Notes: generated by a model not told the origin, from the sequence alone. A stretch of 42,375 bases of DNA from Parcubacteria group bacterium GW2011_GWA2_49_9 (GCA_001004005.1 LCQF01000009.1:1-42375), one strand, 5' to 3'. Positions 13,700 to 21,744 are shown, numbered from the stretch's first letter. Translations and numbers: made by a program.

Positions 13700-14875
13700 A
13701 TGAAGAAAGTTATATGGTCAATAGTTGGAGTTGCGACACTTTTATTTCTAATTGTAGTCGTTGCGGCTCAAAGTGAAGTGATATCAAAAAGCCTTGGTGC
13801 GGCGACACAAGGAACTGATAAAGGTGTCGATGGTCCCATTAAGATAGGTGGAGCCTTCGGGCAGACGGGTATTTGCGCCGAGTTCGGCGAGGGGGAATTT
13901 CGAGGCGCAACGCTTGCGGTTGAGGATATCAATATGGCGGGAGGAATAGATGGGAAAAAGTTAGTCCTTGTTGCCGAGGATACGCTCTGTGAAAACAAAG
14001 GAGTAGCCAATGCTACTCAGAAGCTCGTAAGTATTGAAAAAGTCTCGGCCATTATCGGCCCCACGTGGGGAGATACGTTCCAAAGCGGATATCCCATTTC
14101 TCGTTCCGCGAATGTTATTTCTATCGGAGCATCTTCAGCCCTTGAGTCTCTTGTTTATACCGGGGCATCAAACGCGCTTGTATTCTCGACGTGGTTTCCA
14201 CAAAACCTTGAAATAGACGCCTTGGAAGCATACATCGCTTCGCAGGGTCTCAAGACGGTCTACATCATCCATGACCAAGATCCGTTCGGCGCCATGATGG
14301 GCATGCTTTTTAGAGATCAGGCTTCCCGTAATGGCCTCAGTATCATCGGCGAGGAGGTTGTTGCTACGGACATTTCTGATTTTCGCACACACATCACAAG
14401 GATGAAAAGCAAAAAACCTGATGCGGTATTCGTCTCGTTCGTCAGCCCCGACCACAAGGCTATTTTCTTTAAGCAAGCGAAAGAGCTCGGCTTCGCCACA
14501 CGTCTCTTCGCGTCCGCGGATACTGAAAATCCTGCCTTACTTGCATCGTTTTCGGATGCTCTCGACGGAGTCGTGTTTACTTCGCCGAAAGGTGCGACAA
14601 GGTATGACGAGTTTGCGCAAAAGTACGAGAAGCGCTTCGGCGAAAAACCACGAGTTTCTTCCAGTCATGCCTACGATGCGGTACGTGTTCTCGCGGCAGC
14701 TATCAAGGAAGCGAAAACGACAGATGGTTCTGATCTTGAACGAGCGCTTCTCTCTGTCGAAATTCCCGGCGTGACCTACAACACGCTCAAGTTTTCTGAC
14801 AAGCACCAGATTGTCGGTGGAGAATTCGTAATAAAAACAGTCCGGAACGGAAAGTTCGTAATAATCAGTAAATAA
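13700..14875 (+). CDS. Periplasmic-type amino-acid/amide-binding protein (Peripla_BP_6)
   Basis: 391 residues. An N-terminal hydrophobic segment (about 5-23) lacks a lipobox Cys, so it acts as a signal peptide or an anchor. The body follows the LivJ-type two-lobe fold: IKIGGAFGQTG, GATLAVEDINMAGGIDGKKL, VSAIIGPTWGD, DPFGAMMGMLFRDQA, and a C-terminal SSHAYDAVRVLA. These proteins bind branched-chain amino acids, amides or similar ligands for an ABC importer. No permease or ATPase gene is in the window, so it may work as a receptor or with a remote transporter. Terminated by the hairpin at 14901-14927. Confidence 0.9.
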   Translation: MKKVIWSIVGVATLLFLIVVVAAQSEVISKSLGAATQGTDKGVDGPIKIGGAFGQTGICAEFGEGEFRGATLAVEDINMAGGIDGKKLVLVAEDTLCENKGVANATQKLVSIEKVSAIIGPTWGDTFQSGYPISRSANVISIGASSALESLVYTGASNALVFSTWFPQNLEIDALEAYIASQGLKTVYIIHDQDPFGAMMGMLFRDQASRNGLSIIGEEVVATDISDFRTHITRMKSKKPDAVFVSFVSPDHKAIFFKQAKELGFATRLFASADTENPALLASFSDALDGVVFTSPKGATRYDEFAQKYEKRFGEKPRVSSSHAYDAVRVLAAAIKEAKTTDGSDLERALLSVEIPGVTYNTLKFSDKHQIVGGEFVIKTVRNGKFVIISK

Positions 14876-14900
14876 GTCATTCTAAAAAGGCAGTCAGAAG

Positions 14901-14927
14901 AGAGCGGTCATTAGAGGCCGCTCTTTT
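14901..14927 (+). terminator. Intrinsic terminator after the binding protein
   Basis: AGAGCGG and CCGCTCT form a stem with a 10-base loop, followed by TTTT. It is 25 bp past the stop codon. Confidence 0.85.
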
Positions 14928-14963
14928 CGTCTGCGTATTTCAAGTTACAACACGCTTTGTGGG

Positions 14964-14992
14964 TTGCATTGAAACGGGATGCTTTTTATACT
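14964..14992 (+). promoter_or_regulatory. Promoter for the coiled-coil protein gene
   Basis: TTGCAT (14964-14969), a 17-base spacer and TATACT (14987-14992). The leader of about 40 bases opens with a hairpin AGATTACC/GGTGGTCT (about 14997-15018). Confidence 0.65.
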
Positions 14993-15039
14993 TAGGTAGA
15001 TTACCTTTCGGGTGGTCTATTGTCAGCTAATTTTTTAGT

Positions 15040-16155
15040 ATGGTAAAACATGTAACAAGTTCAGGAGGAGTCGCGTTTGCCGTCGCGGCGTTCGCGCTCT
15101 TTACGGCAACCGGAGTGTCGGCGCAGACAGAGAGACTGGCTCCGAAACCGGCGGCGGTTCGCGCCGAGGCACGGGTTGAAGCACAAGTGAACCGTCAGGA
15201 GGTACGGACGGATGCGCAAGCGGCACGGCAAGAAGCGCGACAGGATGTTAAGACAATTCGCACGGAGGCGCAAAATGTTCGCGGGCAGGCTGTAGAGGAC
15301 ACTCGCGCCGAGGTGAAGACTATCCGACAGGAGGCAGTGACCAACACTCAAAATCTCCGACAGGAGGTTCGTAAGGAGGCGCAGACGGTACGGCAGGATG
15401 CTCGCGCCAACGCCGTAGAAGTTCGCGCGAACGTGGGGGCGGAAATTAACGCAATTCGGGCGGACGGCTCCAAGACGGCGGAAGAAATCAAGACTGCGGT
15501 CATGGAAAAGAGGGAAGAGGCACGCAAAGTGCTTGAAGTAAAACGAGCCGAAGTACAGGCGACCGTTACCGCAAAACGCGAAGAATTTAAACAGAAGCTT
15601 GACGAGCGCAAGGAGGCCGTGAAGGTGCAAATTGAGCAAAAACGAACGGTACTCAAAGAAAAACTCGCCACGATTAAGGATGAACGGAAAAAGAGTGTCG
15701 TTGAGAAAGTTGACGGCCAACTTGACGAAATTAACGCCAAGCAAACGGGAAACCTCGCAAATCTGCTGAACAACATAGAAGAAGTCCTGAAGAAGATTAT
15801 TTCCCGAACCGAAAAGGCGGAATCTTCAGGCCGAACCGTGGCAAGTGTACGAACCGCTGTCAGCGCGGCAGAGACGGCAATCGCCTCGGCCCGCGCAAGC
15901 GTTACCGCTCAGGCGGCGAAGACGTATGCTATCAGTGTTACGACGGAAGCCGAACTTAAGGCGTCGGTTGAGGCGGCGAGGCAGGCGCTCCGAGCCGACC
16001 TTACGGCTGTGCAGACTTCGGTAAAGTCGGCGCACGAGGCAGTACGCGTGGCCGCGACATCGCTTTCGGGTATCCCCAGCATTAATAATTTGGAAGTGGA
16101 GGCCGAGGCCACGACGGAAACCGGAGCTTCAGCATCCACGGAGACGGCTAACTAA
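15040..16155 (+). CDS. Exported Ala/Glu/Arg/Val-rich coiled-coil protein
   Basis: 371 residues. A signal peptide (about 1-28, ending TGVSAQ) is followed by a long, highly charged helix (about 35-260) with apolipoprotein-like 11-residue periodicity, for example VRAEARVEAQ and QAARQEARQDVKTIRTEA. A second Ala/Ser/Thr-rich helix (about 260-350) and a Thr/Ala/Glu tail follow. No enzyme motif is seen. It probably forms an extended helical structure at the cell surface or in the envelope. It has its own promoter, and the next small gene follows 12 bp after its stop. Confidence 0.8.
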   Translation: MVKHVTSSGGVAFAVAAFALFTATGVSAQTERLAPKPAAVRAEARVEAQVNRQEVRTDAQAARQEARQDVKTIRTEAQNVRGQAVEDTRAEVKTIRQEAVTNTQNLRQEVRKEAQTVRQDARANAVEVRANVGAEINAIRADGSKTAEEIKTAVMEKREEARKVLEVKRAEVQATVTAKREEFKQKLDERKEAVKVQIEQKRTVLKEKLATIKDERKKSVVEKVDGQLDEINAKQTGNLANLLNNIEEVLKKIISRTEKAESSGRTVASVRTAVSAAETAIASARASVTAQAAKTYAISVTTEAELKASVEAARQALRADLTAVQTSVKSAHEAVRVAATSLSGIPSINNLEVEAEATTETGASASTETAN

Positions 16156-16167
16156 CCCCTTGCTACT

Positions 16168-16380
16168 ATGAAAAAACTTTTACTACTCATTGTACTTATC
16201 GCTCTTGTTGTCTTCGGAGTTATGTATTTTGGAGTACCCAAGGCTGCGGCTCCGACCGAAACCGAGGTTGATGCGTCAGCGGATACGACCGACAGCATCA
16301 CCGATGACCTTGATTCGTTGAATCTGGATGAATCCAATGCAGACCTCAATTCACTTGATGCAGATATCAACAGTCTTTAA
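16168..16380 (+). CDS. Small exported acidic protein
   Basis: 70 residues: an N-terminal hydrophobic segment (about 3-21) and an acidic tail with repeats of the kind DSLNL, DLNSLD and DINSL. It has no cysteine. It follows the coiled-coil protein by 12 bp and shares its terminator, so the two are probably made together and may act together in the envelope. Family not recognised. Confidence 0.7.
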   Translation: MKKLLLLIVLIALVVFGVMYFGVPKAAAPTETEVDASADTTDSITDDLDSLNLDESNADLNSLDADINSL

Positions 16381-16390
16381 GAAGCAAACG

Positions 16391-16430
16391 AAAAACACCC
16401 CTTCGGCAAGAGCTGGAGGGGTGTTTTTGT
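16391..16430 (+). terminator. Intrinsic terminator of the coiled-coil operon
   Basis: AAAAACACCCC and GGGGTGTTTTT pair around a 16-base loop; the T-run follows on the plus strand. Confidence 0.88.
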
Positions 16431-16480
16431 TGCGTTTTTCTTGCTACTATCTACTAGCTACTTACTATTTACTTTTTCAA

Positions 16481-17080
16481 ATGATTATCGTTGACGTAGA
16501 ATCCACCGGCGTAGATGCCAAACTACATTCGCTCCTTTCTGTCGGGGCGCTTGATTTTGATAACCCCACCAATCAATTCTATATGGAGTGCAGGGCTTTT
16601 GACGGCGCGCACGTAGAAGATGAGGCACTTGTGGTTGCTGGATTCAACAAAGAACAAATTCATGACCCGAAGAAGAAAACCGACAGGGAAGTGGTTGAGG
16701 CATTTTTGGGGTGGATGAAAACCTGCAAGGAATGGACACTGGTCGGGCAGAATCCATCCTTTGACCGCGACTTTCTCCAACAGACGGCACATCGGTATCA
16801 CCTGAACTGGCCACTTGCGCAACGCACGATTGACCTGCATACGATTGCGTATTTTCTCCGTCTTAAAGCGGAGAAGGAGATACCACTCCGAAATAATCAC
16901 TCCGCGCTTAATTTGGACAGTATTTTGAACGACGTTGGACTTCCAACGAGAACCGAAAGCCATAATGCGCTTGATGATGCGAAGCTTGAAGGGGAAGCGT
17001 TCTCGCGGCTTCTTAACGGAAGGGGACTTTTGGCTGAATATAAAGGTTTTCCAATACCCCAAGGTATCGGGGTGTCATAG
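16481..17080 (+). CDS. DnaQ-like 3'-5' exonuclease (DEDDh)
   Basis: 199 residues from ATG 16481; the open frame extends upstream through the terminator, which cannot be coding. Exo I is IIVDVESTG (Asp, Glu), Exo II is NPSFDRDFL, and Exo III is SHNALDDAKLEG with the His and Asp of the DEDDh class. The family covers proofreading subunits, RNase T and oligoribonuclease. The size fits a free-standing nuclease. The substrate is not evident. An ACTACTAGCTAC-like word run fills the gap in front of it. Confidence 0.85.
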   Translation: MIIVDVESTGVDAKLHSLLSVGALDFDNPTNQFYMECRAFDGAHVEDEALVVAGFNKEQIHDPKKKTDREVVEAFLGWMKTCKEWTLVGQNPSFDRDFLQQTAHRYHLNWPLAQRTIDLHTIAYFLRLKAEKEIPLRNNHSALNLDSILNDVGLPTRTESHNALDDAKLEGEAFSRLLNGRGLLAEYKGFPIPQGIGVS

Positions 17081-17111
17081 TACGGCTAAGAATAGAGCTT
17101 GTGGAAATCCT

Positions 17112-17139
17112 AAAAGACGGCCTTACTAGGCCGTCTTTT
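17112..17139 (+). terminator. Intrinsic terminator after the exonuclease
   Basis: AAAAGACGGCCT and AGGCCGTCTTTT form a 12-bp stem with loop TACT; a T-run is included. Confidence 0.92.
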
Positions 17140-17173
17140 CGCATTGACGCAACGCCGAAATCGTTGGATAGTA

Positions 17174-17202
17174 TTGACAGGGAAGTCAAACTGTGATAGT
17201 AT
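17174..17202 (+). promoter_or_regulatory. Promoter for the lytic-transglycosylase-like gene
   Basis: TTGACA (17174-17179), a 17-base spacer and TAGTAT (17197-17202). A start near 17208 gives a leader of about 245 bases. Confidence 0.65.
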
Positions 17203-17210
17203 GTATCTAC

Positions 17211-17359
17211 CAATCAGACGAGAGTCTGGTTGTTGTTTTTAACGAAAAATCAAGGAGCGAAGCGGCTACCCAAGCAAATTTCTAAAGGAATTTGAACGGG
17301 CAAGTAATTTTCGTTATCCAGCCGTAGTTTTGAAGAATTTTTGAAAACTACGGCTGGAT
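17211..17359 (+). ncRNA. Structured 5' leader (riboswitch-like, unassigned)
   Basis: Three elements in order. First, a hairpin CAATCAGAC/GTCTGGTTG (17211-17232) followed at once by TTGTTTTT, terminator-like. Second, a multi-stem region closed by AACGAAAA/TTTTCGTT (about 17240-17315) enclosing CCC/GGG and CAAATT/AATTTG pairs. Third, a 16-bp hairpin ATCCAGCCGTAGTTTT and its complement (17316-17331, 17344-17359). A further 95 bases lead to the start codon. I could not match it to a known class. Confidence 0.5.
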
Positions 17360-17453
17360 GATGATTTTTATGGTCGCAAATATCACATAGGTATTTCCCA
17401 ACTTCTTAACTCTTTTACTCGTGAGAAATTGGGTTGCTCCCTAAAAATCAATC

Positions 17454-17927
17454 ATGATGGAATTAACAACCACCGCGCTTTTCCTTTTTTCTACGTTTTA
17501 CGGCGGTGTGCCGTCAGACGTGAAGAATTCGGAACGTGCCGCACTTCCCGCCGCATCGTCGGCCGTGGCGCACGTCGTGGACCAACCTTTGACATTGGAG
17601 GAATACATCCGTGACTACTTCAGGGATACACCTGTCATGGCGGAAATCGCAAAATGCGAGTCTCGCTTCAGGCATCTCGGGAAGAACGGCAAAGTACTCC
17701 GTGGTGAACTGACCGCCGAAGACACGGGTGTGATGCAAATAAATACATTCTTCCACGAGGACACCGCCACCGTACTCGGTCTTGACCTTCACACGTTGGA
17801 CGGCAACTTGGCCTACGCCAAGTGGCTCTACAAGAAAGAGGGCACAGCGCCGTGGTACTCATCCGCGAAATGTTGGCAGAAGTCGGATGTTCTGGCTAAA
17901 GCAATCATAAAGACGACATCCAACTAA
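17454..17927 (+). CDS. Exported lytic-transglycosylase/lysozyme-like protein
   Basis: 157 residues. A signal-like N-terminus (about 1-22), a linker, then a lysozyme-fold domain (about 60-150): AEIAKCESRFRHLGKNG with the candidate catalytic Glu in KCESRF, EDTGVMQINTFFHED, LDGNLAYAKWLYKKEG and WYSSAKCW. Two Cys (CESR and AKCW) could form a disulfide. It would cleave murein glycan strands outside the membrane. ATGATGG allows a start one codon later. It is preceded by an unusually long structured leader and ends at the bidirectional terminator 17924-17960. Confidence 0.87.
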   Translation: MMELTTTALFLFSTFYGGVPSDVKNSERAALPAASSAVAHVVDQPLTLEEYIRDYFRDTPVMAEIAKCESRFRHLGKNGKVLRGELTAEDTGVMQINTFFHEDTATVLGLDLHTLDGNLAYAKWLYKKEGTAPWYSSAKCWQKSDVLAKAIIKTTSN

Positions 17928-17960
17928 CAAAAAACCCTCCTTCGGAGGGTTTTTTGTTAG
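17924..17960. terminator. Bidirectional terminator between convergent genes
   Basis: A 17-bp perfect stem CTAACAAAAAACCCTCC with its complement around TTC. It has A-run and T-run sides and serves the genes ending at 17927 (+) and 17970 (-). Confidence 0.95.
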
Positions 17961-17969
17961 TGCAAATCT

Positions 17970-18392
17970 TCACTTGTTTGGAGTCGGATGCGCTTCCTCA
18001 TATTCGTCTAGGATTTGATTAATAAACGCCGTATTATTACCTCGCTTCAAGACGGCCATATTCACCAGAGGGTACAGCTCATCTCGAGGACAGTCACTTG
18101 GCTCCTCGGCTGTCCGGATAACGCTTAATTTGCGTCCGTTTGCTGTTTCGGCCTCTGCGTATCCCCACCAATACTTTTTGTACAGCGCGTTACAAAGCGG
18201 CCGGTTTCCAGTAAGAAACTCAATAGCCGCAGGTTCCCAATCTTCTTGTTTCAGGTCCTTGAATTCCGCAGCCGCTTTAGTGGCGGCCCGACTTTTGATT
18301 TCTACAATCTTATCAATGGCAACCTGCCATAATTCCTTCGGTTTTTCAACAGCGGATTCGTCGGCAGGCTGAGGGATTTGATTGGGATTCAT
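17970..18392 (-). CDS. Unknown soluble protein
   Basis: 140 residues from the ATG at 18392; six codons more if the upstream ATG at 18410 is used. The N-terminus is Pro/Gln-rich and likely disordered (MNPNQIPQPADES). A helical segment follows (about 20-55), then FLTGNRPLCNALYKKYWWGYAE and an Asp/Glu-rich C-terminus. No membrane segment, signal or catalytic motif is visible. Family not recognised. It stands between the transglycosylase-like gene and the recombinase operon. Confidence 0.65.
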   Translation of the reverse strand: MNPNQIPQPADESAVEKPKELWQVAIDKIVEIKSRAATKAAAEFKDLKQEDWEPAAIEFLTGNRPLCNALYKKYWWGYAEAETANGRKLSVIRTAEEPSDCPRDELYPLVNMAVLKRGNNTAFINQILDEYEEAHPTPNK

Positions 18393-18437
18393 ATGGCAAA
18401 ATTGTAGCACAAACCTATAAAAGGCAAATCCTCTCTG

Positions 18438-19394
18438 CTATTTTGTCAGCTTTTTAAGCGGGTGGAACTCCTTATGTGTGCTCTCGGCATACTTATCCGA
18501 AGCGTGGACGTAGCGGGTGGTTGTCTGGAGCGACTCGTGTCCGAGGAGTATCTGGATGGCGGCCGGATTGGCGCCTTGCTCGGCCAAATAGGTAGCAAAG
18601 CCGTGGCGAAACGAGTGAGCGGAGGTCGGAACAATGATGCCGAGTAGCTCTTTGTATCGCTTTATCTTCATTTGCAAATAATTCGGGGAAATGCGGACCT
18701 TCGCTGCTCCGCTGTTTTTGCCACTGTAGGGAATAAAGAGCGCCGGATTGTCGTCGTCGCGCGTGAGCAAATAATCCTTGAGAAGTGCCTTGGCGCGGTC
18801 TGTGAGATACACAAAACGTTCTTTTTTGCCTTTTCCACGGATAAAGATTTTACCCGTCTCGTTAATCTGGTCGCGGTTAAGAGACAGAAGCTCGGAGATA
18901 CGCATTCCAGTCGCGAACAACACTTCAAGCATCATCCGGTTACGGAGCGCGATGCGTTTATCTTTCTCGAATTTGACCGGAGATTCTATAAGCTGAACCA
19001 ATGATTCAAGTTCAGCGACCCGTGCGTGCGTACCGGGCATTTTAAGCAGTTTAATCGCGCTTGGCGATACCGGAACCCTATAATCCATATCCACAAGGTA
19101 CTTGAAGTAGCTTCGGAGGCTCGAGAGCGTTCGGTTGATTGAACCAGCGGAAAGCTTCTCTAGACTTTTCGCTCCCTGGGCAGTCTTGCGATTCGTTGAA
19201 ATTGAATGCGCTTTAAAATCCTCAATAGTCTGATTAGAGATTTTATCAAAAGGGCAGGAGCGTTCACCTAGGAATCTACTAAACATCGACAAGTCGCGCT
19301 CATAATTAAGAACTGTCTCAGTTGAGTAGTTCTTCACTGAAAGCGAGGAGAGAAAATCATCTGAGTAAGGAATTCCTTTAGATAGGTTTGCCAT
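18438..19394 (-). CDS. Tyrosine recombinase, XerC/XerD-like (distal)
   Basis: 318 residues. An N-terminal SAM-like core-binding domain (about 10-110) precedes a catalytic domain with the full set: Arg in ATGMRISELL, Lys in GKGKKERFVYL, HxxR in SAHSFRHGFATYL, His in LGHESLQTTTRYVH and the nucleophile Tyr in TRYVHA. Xer proteins resolve chromosome dimers at dif; related enzymes move elements. Its start overlaps the end of the nuclease-like gene by 17 bases. It is the third gene of a recombinase-nuclease-recombinase unit. Confidence 0.93.
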   Translation of the reverse strand: MANLSKGIPYSDDFLSSLSVKNYSTETVLNYERDLSMFSRFLGERSCPFDKISNQTIEDFKAHSISTNRKTAQGAKSLEKLSAGSINRTLSSLRSYFKYLVDMDYRVPVSPSAIKLLKMPGTHARVAELESLVQLIESPVKFEKDKRIALRNRMMLEVLFATGMRISELLSLNRDQINETGKIFIRGKGKKERFVYLTDRAKALLKDYLLTRDDDNPALFIPYSGKNSGAAKVRISPNYLQMKIKRYKELLGIIVPTSAHSFRHGFATYLAEQGANPAAIQILLGHESLQTTTRYVHASDKYAESTHKEFHPLKKLTK

Positions 19395-19941
19395 ATTGGT
19401 CCTTTGTTACAAACTCAATCGCTCCAAATTCAGTTGGGACAAAAAGGAATATTGCACCAGGCATTGAAGAAAGATTTCTCCAGAGTTTAAATAGGGAAGT
19501 TGTACCTACTTCAACGTACAAATTTTGGTAATTCGGTTTATAGACCCCCAAGTCTGCTCTACCGAAATTAAGATATGGTTCATTTATTACCTCAAAACCA
19601 TCCCGCTGAAAGTGCTTTTTGATTATATCCATCATGGCTCTGTGCCACTCCTCTCCGTGCCGCTCAGTTTTACTCGCCACAAGTACTTCCTGGTCAGACC
19701 ATAATACGTTTGCTTTTTCTGTTACAATTTCCTTTGCACTGGTACTTCCTCCTACCAAGGCGATACTTATCTGTCTAAGCATCTGATAATTTTCAATCCC
19801 TAATTGACTTGCGACTTCATCTTGTTCCTTTGCCCTCTGCCCGAAATCAAGCACTTTGTTCAGCCATGCGTGTTCTCTCGCAATGGCTCTTTCCACAGTG
19901 TGCCAAGGAAGCCCGTTTTGATCAGAGTCCTTCTCCTCCAT
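19378..19941 (-). CDS. Nuclease-like protein between two recombinases
   Basis: 187 residues from ATG 19941 (MEEKDSDQNG). The N-terminal half is helical. The C-terminal half holds NFGRADLGVYKP followed by LYVEVGTTSLFKLWRNL and a hydrophobic FLFVP strand. This Asp...Glu-x-Gly spacing fits a PD-(D/E)XK nuclease fold with the usual Lys replaced, but the match is by eye. The gene overlaps both neighbours (20 and 17 bases), so all three are translationally coupled. It may cut or bind DNA for the recombinases, or be cargo. Not a recognised family. Confidence 0.6.
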   Translation of the reverse strand: MEEKDSDQNGLPWHTVERAIAREHAWLNKVLDFGQRAKEQDEVASQLGIENYQMLRQISIALVGGSTSAKEIVTEKANVLWSDQEVLVASKTERHGEEWHRAMMDIIKKHFQRDGFEVINEPYLNFGRADLGVYKPNYQNLYVEVGTTSLFKLWRNLSSMPGAIFLFVPTEFGAIEFVTKDQYGKPI

Positions 19942-20869
19942 GGAATTTCTTATGAATATCTCGTAAATGCTTTGAAGTGACGTGTGTATAAATTTGGGTG
20001 GTTGCAATGTTGCGATGGCCTAAGAATTCCTGCACAATACGCAAATCAACGCCCTTATTCATCAGATCGGTTGCGAATGAGTGGCGAAGCGTGTGGGGAG
20101 TCGCCAAGAAAGGGATTCCAGCCATTTTAGAATACTTTTCTACAATCATCTCAATACCACGTACGGAAATACGCCTAGAATCCTTTTTAGGGCCTTTAAA
20201 GTTTATAAAAAGAGCCTCATCGTCATCTTTACGTTTCTGAATGTATTTCTTGAGCCAATGGAGCGCTCGGTCTGAGAAATAGACTACCCGAGGATATCCG
20301 CCTTTACCAACCACTCCTAACTCAAAGTCATCTCTGTTCAGAGCACTTGCTAGTTGCTTTGTATTAAGCGCGGCAAGCTCTGCAACACGAAGTCCTGTAC
20401 TAAAAAGCGCCTCCAGAACCGCACGGTCACGAAGTCCACTCACTGTTTCGGTATTCGGCGACTCGAAAAGTCGACGAAGCTGTTCTATATCCAAAAACTT
20501 GATAAGACGCTCCTTGCGGTCCTTCGGGAGTTTAATTTTCTCCGTAGGAAGCGTTGGGATATTCTTCTCATGAAAATAAGAAAGAAATGACCTGAGTGCT
20601 ATGAGATAGCGTATCTGAGTAGAGGGATGGAGGGTTGGAAAGGCGTGACGGACGATATTAGGACGTCTAGAGAGCCACACGCGATACTTGGATACGTGAC
20701 TTTCAGTTAAGTCTTCGGGGGAAAGTCGCTCCAATTTTTGTTCCTTCAACCACGAAAAAAATTTCTGCACGAAACGAGAGTAACTCTTTACTGTGTTCAA
20801 GGAAAGTCCTTTTTCCACCTCACAGTACTCAAGAAAATCATTCAGATGTTGGGGGAATGGTTTACTCAT
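19922..20869 (-). CDS. Tyrosine recombinase, XerC/XerD-like (proximal)
   Basis: 315 residues with the N-terminal core-binding domain (about 8-105) and catalytic residues: Arg in STGLRVAELAAL, Lys in GKGGYPRVVYFS, HxxR in TPHTLRHSFATDL, His in LGHRNIATTQIYTHV and the nucleophile Tyr in QIYTHV. It shares architecture with the distal recombinase but is clearly diverged, as XerC and XerD are. It leads the three-gene unit, with a strong promoter 30 bases upstream. A pair of this kind could be the chromosomal Xer system or a mobile unit; no flanking repeats were found. Confidence 0.93.
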   Translation of the reverse strand: MSKPFPQHLNDFLEYCEVEKGLSLNTVKSYSRFVQKFFSWLKEQKLERLSPEDLTESHVSKYRVWLSRRPNIVRHAFPTLHPSTQIRYLIALRSFLSYFHEKNIPTLPTEKIKLPKDRKERLIKFLDIEQLRRLFESPNTETVSGLRDRAVLEALFSTGLRVAELAALNTKQLASALNRDDFELGVVGKGGYPRVVYFSDRALHWLKKYIQKRKDDDEALFINFKGPKKDSRRISVRGIEMIVEKYSKMAGIPFLATPHTLRHSFATDLMNKGVDLRIVQEFLGHRNIATTQIYTHVTSKHLRDIHKKFHGGEGL

Positions 20870-20899
20870 ATTCTTCGGCCAAGACGTGGATTAACCTAC

Positions 20900-20928
20900 A
20901 TTATACGGGGTATAGTATATACTGACAA
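20900..20928 (-). promoter_or_regulatory. Strong promoter for the recombinase operon
   Basis: On the minus strand TTGTCA (20923-20928), a 17-base spacer and TATAAT (20900-20905). The spacer has TATAC/GTATA symmetry overlapping the -10, a possible autoregulatory site. The leader is about 24 bases. Confidence 0.8.
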
Positions 20929-20969
20929 TGGGTGTTATCCACACCCACTGACCCTATTCCCTCTTCTAG

Positions 20970-21194
20970 CTAATCAAAAAGTCCTTGAATTTTATCCCAC
21001 AACCACATCGCGGGTTCGACGATAATCGTATTCCAAACTTTGACGACTAAATCCCAAACGTACACGAGATTATCGTGCACGGTCGGCGAGCTTACGATAT
21101 CTTTGAGGTTATATCCAAAAAAGCCGAGTACGATAAGCGCGATAACGATAAGGAGTACCATTTTGATAAGTCCTGTTTGCCTATTTTGAGTCAT
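20970..21194 (-). CDS. Small membrane protein, unknown
   Basis: 74 residues: a basic start (MTQNRQTGLIKM), one strong membrane segment (about 12-30), then an amphipathic Trp-rich tail (VYVWDLVVKVWNTIIVEP, AMWLWDKIQGLF). The form, one TM plus an interfacial Trp-rich helix, is common among small Patescibacteria proteins. It lies 4 bp after the PIN toxin stop, on the same strand, so it may be read with that module. Function unknown. Confidence 0.65.
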   Translation of the reverse strand: MTQNRQTGLIKMVLLIVIALIVLGFFGYNLKDIVSSPTVHDNLVYVWDLVVKVWNTIIVEPAMWLWDKIQGLFD

Positions 21195-21198
21195 GATT

Positions 21199-21744
21199 TT
21201 AGTGTCGTATTTCCGCCTTTCTATATTGGGGCAGAAGCACTTCCCTATTAAGAGTTAGTAAGTATAAATCTGCCTCAACCGCCTCGTTTTCCTCCTTAAG
21301 AATTTGTTGATGGGCGACAAGTTCCCAGAGGGGATCAAAGAAGTCATTCCGATCAGTTGTCAGAAGGTAAACTGTGTCGTTCGGATAAAATAAGATTGTA
21401 GCTCCTAGTATGAGGTCTGGTATTGGAAATATTCGGTTGTAGCTCCTTGCTAGGCGCTTACACTCATTGGATAAAACAGCGGCATTTTGAAATATGGCTT
21501 GGTTTACAGGGTGGTTACGGACGCCATTGACGAATTTGAGATATTTTTCTCGTCGTCTGTCTTTCGGGTCGCAATTCAACAGTTCAAAAGCAGTAATATG
21601 CGACACTGTTAGAAGATTTTTATTCTGATGCAATATCCTTAGTATGTTTCCGCTTCGTTCAGCAAATCCTTCCGCCGCGTAGTGGATAAGAATATTTGCA
21701 TCCAATAAAATATTGCTATTGCGAATTTCCCGCAACTCTTTCAT
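21199..21744 (-). CDS. PIN-domain ribonuclease, VapC-type toxin candidate
   Basis: 181 residues. PIN acidic residues appear in order: Asp in NILLDANILIHY, Glu in AFELLNC, Asp in IPDLILGATI and Asp in LLTTDRNDFF. VapC-type toxins cut tRNA or other RNA. At 181 residues it is longer than the usual 130-140; the extra part is a Leu-rich C-terminal tail. The start overlaps the small upstream gene by 29 bases, the usual antitoxin-toxin coupling. Confidence 0.85.
   Translation of the reverse strand: MKELREIRNSNILLDANILIHYAAEGFAERSGNILRILHQNKNLLTVSHITAFELLNCDPKDRRREKYLKFVNGVRNHPVNQAIFQNAAVLSNECKRLARSYNRIFPIPDLILGATILFYPNDTVYLLTTDRNDFFDPLWELVAHQQILKEENEAVEADLYLLTLNREVLLPQYRKAEIRH

Noticed and set aside
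15040-16155. Structural phage or SMC-like protein
   Set aside because: It is a long coiled coil with a signal peptide but no ATPase or phage motifs; an exported helical protein is the simplest reading.
20935-20943. Perfect DnaA box TTATCCACA, possible replication origin
   Set aside because: It is a single box with no cluster, AT-rich unwinding region or dnaA/dnaN nearby. One such 9-mer is near what chance gives in 42 kb.
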